From: Bacteroidota bacterium
Lineage (GTDB): Bacteria > Bacteroidota > Bacteroidia > B-17B0 > Aurantibacillaceae
Length of the DNA stretch: 64,000 bases
Reading direction: 5' to 3'
Assembly (NCBI GenBank): GCA_018267655.1
Contig: JAFDYB010000086.1
Span: 186,001-250,000, forward strand
Shown here: positions 52,929 to 62,200 of the stretch, piece by piece
Position numbering within the stretch: position 1 is the stretch's first letter
Layout of the letters: the number at the start of each line of letters is the position of its first letter
The notes under the pieces: model-generated
What the model saw: the letters and a program-made list of their open reading frames with translations, nothing else
Told to the model about the DNA's origin: nothing
Database searches by the model: none
Made by a program: the position numbers and the translations under genes

Positions 52929-53765
52929 TTAGCGGTATTTTACTTCTATATTGTGTAATTCAATTAATGGTTTTAAAAACTCTTCTAAATCATATACGCA
53001 AAGCTGCGATGCTGCGTCGCACAATGCCTCTGATGGGTTAGGGTGTGTTTCAATAAAAATGCCATCAACACCACTGGCAACGCCTGCTCTACTTAACACA
53101 GGTAAAAATTCTCTCATACCTCCCTTAGAGTCGCTGCTAGGAATTCCGTATTTTCTCACACAATGTGTAATATCAAATACTACCGGGTAGCCAAGCGCAT
53201 TTAAATGGAAAAAACTTCTTGGATCAACAATTAAATCATTGTACCCAAAAGTGTAACCTCGCTCAGTTAAAATAACTTTATCGTTGCCGCTATCAATACA
53301 TTTTTGAAGCGGGTGTTTCATGTTATCCGGCGCTAAAAATTGCCCGTGTTTAATGTTTACAACAGCACCTGTTTTTGCAGCAGCTACCACTAATGTTGAT
53401 TGCATGCAAAGATAGGCGGGTATTTGTAAGACATCGCAAACCTCTGCAGCAGCAGCAGCCTGGTCAGGATAATGAATATCTGTTAAAACAGGAAAATTAA
53501 ACTGTTCTTTTACTTTTGCCAGCATCGCAATTCCTTTTGATAACCCGGGGCCATCATAATATTTTAAGCTGCTGCGGTTATCTTTTTGAAATGATGATTT
53601 GTAAACTATTTTTATTTTTAATTTTTCAGAAACTTCTTTCAATTTTTCTGCAGTCTTCATCATAATTTGTTCGTCTTCAATAACGCAGGGGCCTGAAATT
53701 AAAAACAATTCATCTGCACCACAGACAATGTTACCAACATTTATTATTTTCTTTTTTATACTCAT
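52929..53765 (-). CDS. kdsA: 3-deoxy-8-phosphooctulonate synthase
   Basis: A 278-residue TIM-barrel enzyme joining phosphoenolpyruvate and arabinose-5-phosphate to Kdo-8-phosphate for lipopolysaccharide. Family motifs: FLISGPCVIEDEQIMMKTAE, YKSSFQKDNRSS, VLTDIHYPDQAAAAAEVCDV, and IKHGQFLAPDNMKHPLQK. An Asn at the ISGPCVIE-proximal metal-site Cys position was not evaluated, so metal dependence is open. Convergent with serC; upstream spacing of 75 nt separates it from the coaX-lptC group. Confidence 0.97.
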   Translation of the reverse strand: MSIKKKIINVGNIVCGADELFLISGPCVIEDEQIMMKTAEKLKEVSEKLKIKIVYKSSFQKDNRSSLKYYDGPGLSKGIAMLAKVKEQFNFPVLTDIHYPDQAAAAAEVCDVLQIPAYLCMQSTLVVAAAKTGAVVNIKHGQFLAPDNMKHPLQKCIDSGNDKVILTERGYTFGYNDLIVDPRSFFHLNALGYPVVFDITHCVRKYGIPSSDSKGGMREFLPVLSRAGVASGVDGIFIETHPNPSEALCDAASQLCVYDLEEFLKPLIELHNIEVKYR

Positions 53766-53840
53766 TTTTGATTCTTGTTAATTATGGCTAATTAAATTTG
53801 ACTGCAAGTTAACTATAAAAAGAGTGCAGTAGGCGTCAAT

Positions 53841-54065
53841 TTATTTTTTCTTATCATTGTTTTTTACATCAATGTGGCGTTTTCTTTGGCGCTTTCTTAA
53901 AAAATAAAAAACAGATGCAAAAATAAAAAGTGCAAAAAAATAAACGGCGGCATTAAAATCTTTTTCAATTAAATAATAAACAGTTACGCCGGCAAATATA
54001 AATGCGCCTGCCAGCCATATTCTTTCCATTATTAAAAATAGTTTATATTGAAAATTATTTTTCAT
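53841..54065 (-). CDS. Small membrane protein after lptC
   Basis: A 74-residue protein with two membrane segments (about 11-28 and 37-56) and a very basic C-terminal tail (RKRQRKRHIDVKNNDKKK). Its start overlaps the end of lptC by 11 nt, so it is translated with it. Family unknown. Its place at the end of coaX-OMP-lptC points to an envelope role. Confidence 0.7.
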   Translation of the reverse strand: MKNNFQYKLFLIMERIWLAGAFIFAGVTVYYLIEKDFNAAVYFFALFIFASVFYFLRKRQRKRHIDVKNNDKKK

Positions 54066-54618
54066 GATTATTAATATTAAATGTTCCGGTTACTTCGCGT
54101 ATTTCGTACTTTGTAAAATCTTCGTTACTCACCAAACCCTTTCCGTTTATGATTTGGGTAGGCGTTGTAATTTTTATGTAGTCGTCGGTATAAATTTGTT
54201 TTTTATTTTCGTTCCAGATTAACTTTTCAGTTTCTAGTTTCTCATTTCTAACATTTACAACCTCAACAGCATATTTTGCAAGCATAAGATGCGAATTTGT
54301 ATAACGTACCCCATAACGTGCTTTTAATGTTGCCGAAGTTTTCTCGGATTGATCAAATATGGTGATATAAAAACCTTTTGGTAAAATAGTCATTGGCTCG
54401 CTCACATTTTTATCATAAACTAACATTTGATTAGCCCTAAGCATTACTTTTAATTTTGCGCTATCTGTGTATAGAAGTGTAACACTATCGCCTGTTTGCG
54501 ATGGAGCATTGTTGCTAACCGGCAAAGCCATTATTTCATTTTTTGAATTTTCGCAAGAAAATATAACAAACAAACAAACAAACAGGTAAACAACGCTTAT
54601 GTATTTACCCATACGCAT
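54055..54618 (-). CDS. lptC: LptC-type LPS export lipoprotein
   Basis: A 187-residue protein with an N-terminal lipobox (FVIFSCENS) replacing the usual membrane anchor. The beta-jellyroll LptC domain has TLKARYGVRYTNSHLM, LETEKLIWNENKKQIYTDDY, and ITTPTQIINGKGLVSNEDF, a pattern typical of Bacteroidota LptC. It receives lipopolysaccharide from the LptBFG transporter and hands it to LptA. The start codon is immediately next to the stop of the upstream outer-membrane protein gene. Confidence 0.9.
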   Translation of the reverse strand: MRMGKYISVVYLFVCLFVIFSCENSKNEIMALPVSNNAPSQTGDSVTLLYTDSAKLKVMLRANQMLVYDKNVSEPMTILPKGFYITIFDQSEKTSATLKARYGVRYTNSHLMLAKYAVEVVNVRNEKLETEKLIWNENKKQIYTDDYIKITTPTQIINGKGLVSNEDFTKYEIREVTGTFNINNHEK

Positions 54619-56075
54619 TAATCGTATTTAAATTTTTGAAACCATTTATCGCTAAATGTAAAGCCTATAAAAAATCGTAATTGATTTTCGCGCACTAAAT
54701 TATTATTGGTAGAACCTAATTGCCCGTATTGCATACCTAAATTAACCATGCCCGGCATTCGACCAATACCAACCGGTAAGCCTACCCCTGCCGTAATGTT
54801 GTACGACGAAATATTTGAATTATTTATTTCTAAAAACCCTGTATTATAATTAGCCCCTAACCTGTAATTGATACGTTTAATGTAGGCTCCACTACCCGAT
54901 GCGTATTTATTTGGCACGTAATTTACTCCAATAGCATAACGGTAATTATTTTTATAAGAACTAACTGTTTCAAAAAATTTGAAATTTTGCCAACTGGTAA
55001 TTCCAAAATCAGCTACGGCGTTTATCCGCTCACCTTTTTTAAAGCCTATTCCAAATGATTGCTCAAGTGGCAGCTTTATTAATCCTGATTGCGAAGGGTT
55101 ATAAAACACAGTGTCTTTTATTGTTGGGTTGCCGTATGCATTAAGATTGTAGTTATATGCAATGGAACTGTACGAAGAGTTAAGTGTGTTATTTATGCTT
55201 GAGAAAAAACCAAACGTTATTTTAATTTTTTCACGCATTGCCCGCTTATGCGTTGTGCCATTTTTGTTTTTTGTTTTAACCGAATCGACTGTGATGGCTG
55301 TTTGTAACCCAAAATTTCCGGTAAAATCGCCGGTTGTAAAATCTCTAACCCTGGCAACATTTGTGTATAGTGTTGAATTGGGATAAGTAATTTGAACACC
55401 ATTGGTAATATCGCCAAACAGGTAAACTAAATTAGTTCCGATTGAAAAATCACTTAATATTTTATTTAGATTTTCTTTTAATGTGTAAGAAAAATGTGAA
55501 AGTTTTTTTAAACTATCGGGGATGTACAGTCTTTTTCGTCTGAATTTAATAAGTGCATTTTTAAAAGGCATAGTACCAAAGCCCGCATACACTTTGTTTA
55601 AGCCCCCACTTCCGCTATAATTATAGTTAATAGTACCTACATTATCTAAATTTGATGTTGAGATATAATTATAACCAACGTTTGAAAATGGAGCAAGACC
55701 AAAGCATATACCCGATTTATTTCGAACAGGAAAACCTAAATTAGCGTATGAAAAATTAGTTGACCATTTGGTTGGCGAAGCTGTTTGAGTTTGGTATTGT
55801 GTAACAAAATTAGTACCGCCTACCTCTAACGTAGTAAATCTAATAAGTGCGTAGGAGGCAGGATTACCCGTGTTTATAAAAACAGGTAAAAATGAATCGG
55901 GTTTTAGAGCTGTAAAAGCACCTCCCATACTTAAGTTATGTGCAGGAAGCGTTGTATTTAATTCACCAATGCCATACCTCGAATACGGGCTAAAGGTATT
56001 TTGCGCCGATAAATTTTTAATTACTATTAAAAATATAAAAATGAGTATTGATTTAGTTTTGATAATTAAGTGCAA
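54618..56075 (-). CDS. Outer-membrane beta-barrel protein between coaX and lptC
   Basis: A 485-residue protein. Signal peptide (about 1-24), then NTFSPYSRYGIGELNTTLPA, a start common to FadL/PorV-like Bacteroidota barrels, and alternating beta strands throughout. It ends with the aromatic QLRFFIGFTFSDKWFQKFKY. It contains a charged insert near residues 180-215 (RRKRLYIPDSLKK). Function is unknown; PorV-like proteins shuttle type IX cargo, but homology is not certain. It overlaps the end of coaX by 23 nt. Confidence 0.82.
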   Translation of the reverse strand: MHLIIKTKSILIFIFLIVIKNLSAQNTFSPYSRYGIGELNTTLPAHNLSMGGAFTALKPDSFLPVFINTGNPASYALIRFTTLEVGGTNFVTQYQTQTASPTKWSTNFSYANLGFPVRNKSGICFGLAPFSNVGYNYISTSNLDNVGTINYNYSGSGGLNKVYAGFGTMPFKNALIKFRRKRLYIPDSLKKLSHFSYTLKENLNKILSDFSIGTNLVYLFGDITNGVQITYPNSTLYTNVARVRDFTTGDFTGNFGLQTAITVDSVKTKNKNGTTHKRAMREKIKITFGFFSSINNTLNSSYSSIAYNYNLNAYGNPTIKDTVFYNPSQSGLIKLPLEQSFGIGFKKGERINAVADFGITSWQNFKFFETVSSYKNNYRYAIGVNYVPNKYASGSGAYIKRINYRLGANYNTGFLEINNSNISSYNITAGVGLPVGIGRMPGMVNLGMQYGQLGSTNNNLVRENQLRFFIGFTFSDKWFQKFKYD

Positions 56076-56775
56076 GGTTTATTCCTGTTAATATTAAATT
56101 TTGGCTTGCAAAGAAACGATTTTTTAAGTGTTTTGACAAATAATCTGAATCGCCACCGGTTAAACAAACTTGCAGGTTTTTATATTTAGTTTGGTAATGC
56201 TTAATCATTCCCTCTACCTCAAATATAGTACCGTTTAGAGCCCCCGACAATATACTTTCGTGAGTGTTTGTACCTATTGGATTGCTATAATCTTTGTTAA
56301 AATTTAATAAAGGTAAAGCATGCGTGTGTTCATTAAGGGCTTTTAATCGCATATTAATGCCGGGCGAAATTGCACCTCCTTCAAACTCATTGCATTCATT
56401 TACAAAGTTGTATTTTACACATGTTCCGGCATCAATGGTAAGTACATTGCTCTTTTTAAAGTAGGCATAAGCACCTAAAGATGCCGCTATTCTATCAGCA
56501 CCAAGTGTTTCAGGGCTTTTATAAACTATTTTTATGGGCAACTTGCTATTTGCATTTAATTGGAATACAGGGTATGTTTTTTTTAAATCAGTAACAAGTT
56601 TAACATGTTCAAATGTAACAGAAGAAAGGGCTATTTGTTCAATATGTTGCGATAGTGAAGCTATGTAACAAAGTAAGTCGCTTGAATTTGTAAACGTAGA
56701 AATATTGGTTAAAGATAGATTATTAAATTGAGCGCATTTAATTTGAGTATTTCCAAAATCAATAACTAAATTCAT
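56053..56775 (-). CDS. coaX: Type III pantothenate kinase
   Basis: A 240-residue ASKHA-fold kinase, first step of coenzyme A synthesis. It has the phosphate loop LVIDFGNTQIKCAQF, ETLGADRIAASLGAYAYF, LTIDAGTCVKYNFV, GGAISPGINMRLKALNEHTH, and the late LTGGDSDYL. CoaX requires a monovalent cation and is not feedback-inhibited by CoA. Its TAAATTTG box ends 4 nt before the ATG, so it is probably leaderless. It leads a four-gene envelope transcript (coaX, barrel, lptC, small membrane protein). Confidence 0.96.
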   Translation of the reverse strand: MNLVIDFGNTQIKCAQFNNLSLTNISTFTNSSDLLCYIASLSQHIEQIALSSVTFEHVKLVTDLKKTYPVFQLNANSKLPIKIVYKSPETLGADRIAASLGAYAYFKKSNVLTIDAGTCVKYNFVNECNEFEGGAISPGINMRLKALNEHTHALPLLNFNKDYSNPIGTNTHESILSGALNGTIFEVEGMIKHYQTKYKNLQVCLTGGDSDYLSKHLKNRFFASQNLILTGINLALNYQN

Positions 56776-56779
56776 TGCT

Positions 56780-56787
56780 CAAATTTA
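56780..56787 (-). promoter_or_regulatory. -7 box TAAATTTG of coaX, 4 nt from ATG
   Basis: A perfect TAnnTTTG box on the minus strand; the predicted transcription start coincides with the ATG. Confidence 0.55.
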
Positions 56788-56877
56788 ACATAAAACTCGA
56801 ATTTTATATTTTAAATATTAATTGCTTAATTGCACAAAACACTCTGTTTTTTGCTTCAAAATTTTTTTCTTTAATAT

Positions 56878-56908
56878 TTTGATATTAGCAATAAATAACT
56901 TACTTTTG
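56878..56908 (+). promoter_or_regulatory. tRNA-Phe promoter TTTG-N19-TACTTTTG
   Basis: TTTG at 56878-56881, 19 nt spacer, TACTTTTG at 56901-56908, then GCAAGCC. Same architecture as the tRNA-Gln promoter. The rest of the 56788-57263 gap holds only the tRNA and its terminator. Confidence 0.8.
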
Positions 56909-56950
56909 CAAGCCCAAATGCTAAAACGTATGTTTTGCATGAGTTGAGTT

Positions 56951-57026
56951 GGTACCTTAGCTCAGTTGGTAGAGCAAAGGACTGAAAATCCTTGTGTCCA
57001 CAGTTCGATTCTGTGAGGTACCACCA
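56951..57026 (+). tRNA. tRNA-Phe (anticodon GAA), CCA encoded
   Basis: A 76-nt cloverleaf. Acceptor GGTACCT/AGGTACC, D arm GCTCAGTTGGTAGAGC, anticodon stem AGGAC...ATCCT with loop CTGAAAA (anticodon GAA), T arm CACAG-TTCGATT-CTGTG, discriminator A and encoded CCA. The tRNA-Gln gene in this window lacks an encoded CCA. Confidence 0.97.
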
Positions 57027-57033
57027 TAACATT

Positions 57034-57063
57034 AAACCCTTAACAAATTGTTAAGGGTTTTTT
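57034..57063 (+). terminator. tRNA-Phe terminator
   Basis: A perfect 11-bp stem, AAACCCTTAAC / GTTAAGGGTTT, with loop AAATT and three more T residues. The following 57064-57263 has no gene, only AT-rich sequence. Confidence 0.9.
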
Positions 57064-57263
57064 AATTATTCAAAATCCTATCTGATTTTTTAAAATACAG
57101 ATGTACTAGTCGCTTTTAAATCAATAAAACTGACTTAAAAATTGATTAATTAGTTTTAGTTGTAATTAAGAAGTGATGGTTTGGGGTTCCAGCTTGTCTC
57201 TGCGCTAAATCAATCTTTTTTGTCCACGTTAAGCTTGCAGAGAGAAAGTATCTATGTATAAAA

Positions 57264-57914
57264 TTAATCAGATCTATTAACAATAAATTTACATTGAAAA
57301 ACTTGTTGCCCATCAGTCATCCAAAGGATATACTCGCCTTGGTTTAAATCGTAAACAGGAATTTGCACTGTTTGATTTTGGGCATTGTCAATTTCAAATG
57401 ATTTTATAGAGTAGCCAATAGGATTATAAATATAGCCAGTTAAAACATTACCAGGTGCATTTGGAAAAACTGGTGTTAAATAATCAGAGATATGAGTAAT
57501 AGGATTGGGATAAACTTTTAAACGACCATAACCGGCATTTCCTACAAACACCTTTAATGGCGCTGATGTTTCTAAGCCTATTATTTCAACTTTATAATAA
57601 TGATATGTATTTTGTGGCTGTGGGTTTGCGTGCGTGTATGAATATTGCATATCGGAATTTCCATCGCCACACTGTCCAGGTGCATTATAAATTACATTAA
57701 AATTTATTGAATCAGTGCTATGCCATATATTATAACCCATAATGCAAGGCGTTCCTTTAGTAATTGTAAATCTTACAACTGCATTATTTCCAGCTGATAG
57801 AGCAGACAAATTGCTCAAGCGGGAATATACTTGAGCGTAATTTATGTTATATAGGAAGAAAACAACTATTATATAACTTATACTTTTATTGTATTTTACT
57901 TTTTGTAAGCGCAT
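57264..57914 (-). CDS. Secreted protein with type IX sorting domain
   Basis: About 216 residues from the ATG at 57914 (a TTG 24 nt upstream is unlikely). Signal peptide ending INYAQVYS, then a beta-sandwich domain of about 100 residues (NAVVRFTITKGTPCIMGYNI, NTYHYYKVEIIGLE). A type A sorting region starts at RLKVYPNPITHISDYLTPVF and ends EYILWMTDGQQVFQCKFIV. It should cross the outer membrane by the type IX system. Function of the first domain is unknown. No operon partner. Confidence 0.82.
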   Translation of the reverse strand: MRLQKVKYNKSISYIIVVFFLYNINYAQVYSRLSNLSALSAGNNAVVRFTITKGTPCIMGYNIWHSTDSINFNVIYNAPGQCGDGNSDMQYSYTHANPQPQNTYHYYKVEIIGLETSAPLKVFVGNAGYGRLKVYPNPITHISDYLTPVFPNAPGNVLTGYIYNPIGYSIKSFEIDNAQNQTVQIPVYDLNQGEYILWMTDGQQVFQCKFIVNRSD

Positions 57915-58060
57915 TAAATTTAGTATAAGTAAGTGCAAAAATTTTTTAAGGTGTAAAATATCTGCGCTTGGTAATTAATGGTTTAAATGTACTTTATTTT
58001 TTTACGTGTTAATGTTAAATATTATACGTTTGTTGTAAAACAGTGGTTGAAAACAAAACA

Positions 58061-59095
58061 TTACATTTTTTCAGTTTCGTTTTCAAAAGTACTTTGAGTT
58101 ATCGACTGTCTGTCTCTAAAGTATGAAATCCCACCCCAGCTAAAAATTTTTTTCTCATAGACCCATGCATTATTATGCTGCACCACAACACGTTGTACTA
58201 TTTGAATTCCTTCACCTATAAAAATCTCTTCGGTAACACCCGGCTTATATTTTGACATTAAATAGCTAATATCCTTATTAAATGACGCAATTGGTTTTTT
58301 AACATTACTGTTGTTTTTAATATCCTCTGAACTTACAAGGTTCACTTCAGCCTTTATAAAAGAATTTGATTTTAAATTTTCGTCAAAATTATTTTGCTCT
58401 TTAGTTAATTTATTTTTTTTTGCTTGTTCATTCTCTTCATTAAGTTTAGCTAACATTATTTTTTTTGCATCTTCCCGTTCTTTAATAATTTGCTCTTGTT
58501 CAGCTTTAATTTTAGTGTTTTCTGACTCTTTAAGTTTTTCTTTAGCTAACAACTCATCTTGTTTTTGTTTTTCGGCGGCTAATTTTATGGCATTTTTTTC
58601 TTGCTTTTTTACTTCAGCCATAGCCAGCATCATTTGTTTTAAATAATCTTTATCATATTCAAAATTATCTCGTTTTATGCTGTAATAATATTTGTTTATG
58701 GGTTGATTAAAAATCGAATAGTCAACACCTTCATAATACTTAAATAACACCAAATTTGCTTCAATTGTAGCAAATTTATCGTCTGACTTATCAGCAGGTA
58801 CAGCTCTAGTATCAATATAAAACGATTTTTTTACATAACCTCTTTTAGTGGCAGTAATTAAAAATTCAGCCCCTAATGGCAAATACAAATTATACCTTCC
58901 ATCAAGGTCGGTAGTAAATGATGTATAATCTTTTCCGTTTTGAGTAACTTGAATAAAAGCACCGGCTAAGGGCTTATCATCATCTCCCACTAAGCCTTCA
59001 ACATCAACCGTAGATTCTTTAACTCCCTTTTGCGCCCAAGTATTTTGTACTAAAAAGCAAATTAAAAAAATGAATATATAATATGTCTTTTTCAA
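58061..59095 (-). CDS. Exported carboxypeptidase-regulatory-like plus coiled-coil protein
   Basis: 344 residues from the TTG at 59095, 8 nt after a TACTTTTG box. Signal peptide (to TWAQK), then a CarboxypepD_reg-like beta domain (about 27-95; VEGLVGDDDKPLAGAFIQVT, SFTTDLDGRYNLYLPLGAEF). A long Lys/Glu coiled coil (about 155-240) and a C-terminal domain (EIFIGEGIQIVQRVVVQHNN, WVYEKKIFSWGGISYF) follow. The layout recalls envelope proteins linked to gliding or secretion, but no function can be assigned. Confidence 0.8.
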   Translation of the reverse strand: MKKTYYIFIFLICFLVQNTWAQKGVKESTVDVEGLVGDDDKPLAGAFIQVTQNGKDYTSFTTDLDGRYNLYLPLGAEFLITATKRGYVKKSFYIDTRAVPADKSDDKFATIEANLVLFKYYEGVDYSIFNQPINKYYYSIKRDNFEYDKDYLKQMMLAMAEVKKQEKNAIKLAAEKQKQDELLAKEKLKESENTKIKAEQEQIIKEREDAKKIMLAKLNEENEQAKKNKLTKEQNNFDENLKSNSFIKAEVNLVSSEDIKNNSNVKKPIASFNKDISYLMSKYKPGVTEEIFIGEGIQIVQRVVVQHNNAWVYEKKIFSWGGISYFRDRQSITQSTFENETEKM

Positions 59096-59103
59096 ATTTT
59101 GTG

Positions 59104-59111
59104 CAAAAGTA
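59104..59111 (-). promoter_or_regulatory. -7 box TACTTTTG of the coiled-coil protein gene
   Basis: A perfect TAnnTTTG box ending 8 nt before the TTG start at 59095; it supports that start. Confidence 0.5.
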
Positions 59112-59211
59112 CTGCAATTTTCAGCTTTTTATGAATTACTAAACAGCTTTAACATTTTTTATTTCAACAACTTGATTTTGAAATAATTTTTATATTTAGT
59201 AATTATTTTTT

Positions 59212-62200
59212 ATGACTATTTTCAAAAAAAGCTTTTTTCTATCGTTTTTATTGTTTTTTGCTTACATCACTATATCGGCACAAAATGAATATATAGAGTA
59301 CCGCTCAACTACAAACCCTCTTTACTGGAAAAACAAATTGCCTCACGAAGGTTATTGGCAGCAAGATGTGCATTATACCATTTCGGCATCGCTAAATGAC
59401 AGCACAGACATTATTACCGGTAATGAGGAATTAACCTACTGGAACAACTCGCCTTATACTCTTAGTTACGTTTACTTTAATTTATATAGCAATGCTCAAA
59501 ATAAAGACTCTTACTTAGCCGATTTATACAAAAACAATAAAAACCATTTAAAATTTGGTAAATATCGCTCTCAAAATAAAGGAACCGAAGTGCTTTCAAT
59601 AAACAATAACAATCAAGAATTAAAAACAGAGCTAGATAATACGATTATGAAGGTTTATTTAAATAAGCCGCTGCCACCCGGAGAATCAGCCACTTTTAAA
59701 ATTAATTTTAAAACATATTTTGATGTTGAAGCCATTAGAAACAGAATGAAACTATTTAACTCATTTGGAAAAAAACATTACGATATAGTACACTGGTACC
59801 CACGCATTGCTGTAATTGACAGGAAATTTGTTTGGACAACTGACCAGCACATGGATCATGAATTTTATGGAGACTATGGCTCATTTCACGTTGAACTAAC
59901 CTTACCTAATAATTATGTGTTAGATGGCACAGGGCTAATGACCAACGAAAAAGAAGTTTTACCGGATGAACTTCGGAATAAATTAGATATAAAAAACTTT
60001 TTAAATAAGCCCTTTAACTCACCGCCAAGTGAAGTTATTAAAGCTGACGGAAGCACTAAAACGTGGAAGTTCAGTGCAATAAATGTGCACGATGTAGCTT
60101 ATACAGCTGATCCCAACTATCGCATAGGCGAATCGGTTTGGGATGGGGTACGTTGCATTGCTCTTGTACAGGAACCCCATGCCGCCGGTTGGCACAACGC
60201 ATCTTCATACATTGCCAAAGTATTAGAAGTAAACTCAAATAACATAGGCCGCTACCATTACCCTAAAATGATTTGTGCCGATGCTCAAGATGGTATGGAA
60301 TATCCTATGCTTACACTTGATGGCGGATTTGATCCAAATTACCGTACATTATTTATTCATGAAATAACACATAATTGGTTTTTTGGCATGGTAGGCAATA
60401 ACGAAACATATCGGGCATTTCTTGACGAAGGCTTTACACAGTTTTATACTGCCGATTCGTATATGTATATAGATGGTCCGTTTGAAAAAGAAAATTCGCC
60501 CAAAGGCTGGTACACAAAGCAGTTTACTAACCCAAACCGCGTAATAGACAATCAAATTTACAATGGTTATTATCAAACAAATGTTGTAAGAAACGAAGAG
60601 GCAACTTTAAATACACACAGTGATGACTTTAGTAGTGCTTTAAGGCATGGCGGCGGTTATAGTCAAGTATATTTTAAAACAGCAACTATGCTAAAAAACT
60701 TAGAATATGTTTTAGGCAGGGCACTTTTTGATAAGGCTATTCAACACTATTTTAATCAATGGAAATTTTGCCACCCTTATCCCGAAGATTTTAGAAATTC
60801 TGTAATTAGTTATACCGGAGTTGATTTAAATTGGTTTTTTGATCAATGGCTTGAAACAAGCAAAACAATTGATTATAAAATATCACGTGTAAAATCAAAA
60901 GGTAAAAACACTTATGCAATTACTTTTAAAAGAAAAGGTAGTATGCAAATGCCTTTAGATATTGTAGTACTCGATAAAAATGATAGCGCCTACCATTATT
61001 ATATTCCAAATAATTGGTTTGAAAAACCAACAAGAGCAAAAACCTTACCACGTTGGATTGGCTGGGGTTCAAAACTAAAACCAACATATACCGCAACAAT
61101 TACCTTAAAAGAAAAATTAAAAAATGTTTTTATTGACCCAAGTTTCCGATTAGCCGATGTTGATATGACTAATAATTTATACAAAGGAAAAATTAATTTG
61201 CGCTTCGATTCAAAAGTTTATACCCCTCCAAATTGGAAACAATACGATATGCGCGTGCGCCCAAGTTTTTGGTATAACGGTTACGATGGTTTAAAGGTTG
61301 GAGCCGTGCTTAGCGGAGATTATTTAAATAAAAAACATGTATTTGAGCTTGGAGCTTGGTTCAGTACAGGGTTAGGCCAAGCGTATGTTGACAGTGCCGT
61401 AAATAAACAATTGTATCCTACTTACCTTGATAGTACTTTTGGAAAAAATAAATTTAATGCAATAAGCTTTGTTTTAGATTACAGAACGGCAATAAATAAA
61501 CTATCTAAAAACACAAATGTATATTTTCAACTAAAATCACTTGATGGGCTAAAAGCAACCATGTTAGGTGTTGAGAAAAAAATTAACAACAATAACACAC
61601 GGTTTTATACGCACTTAAAAGCCATGCTTCGCGATATGCCACAAGACCTTGTATATTTAATTAATTATGGCGAATGGGGCTATAGAAAACTAAACAGTGC
61701 CATTCACTTAGGTCTTGAACATAATTATTTTTACTATCGCGGGGCAGGTTCCATTACATTAAATACTCGTACAGCCGCATTTACAAACGATTACGATTTT
61801 AGCGCAGTAACATTAACATCGTTAAATAAAAATGAATTTAAATACTTTAATATTAATACAAGAGTTTTTGGGCAATTAGGATTTGGAACGCGATTACCTT
61901 TTGAAAGCATGCTATTTGTTGCGGGAGCAAATAACGAGTCGTTAATGGATAGCAAATACACTCGCAGCATGGGGATAGTGCCTCCACAATGGGGTGGCTT
62001 TGGTTTAACAACAAATCACTTTAGCGCAGGCGGTGGATTAGGGTTAAGGGGTTACAGCGGTTATTTATTGGCAATTGCTAACCCCGATGGCAGTATAAGC
62101 TATAATTATAAAGGCATTACGGGAGCATCGGCAAGCATTGAAATAGAGTATGGAAAATTATTTAAATTTATTAAGTGGCCTTATATGCGCCAGCGTCTTA

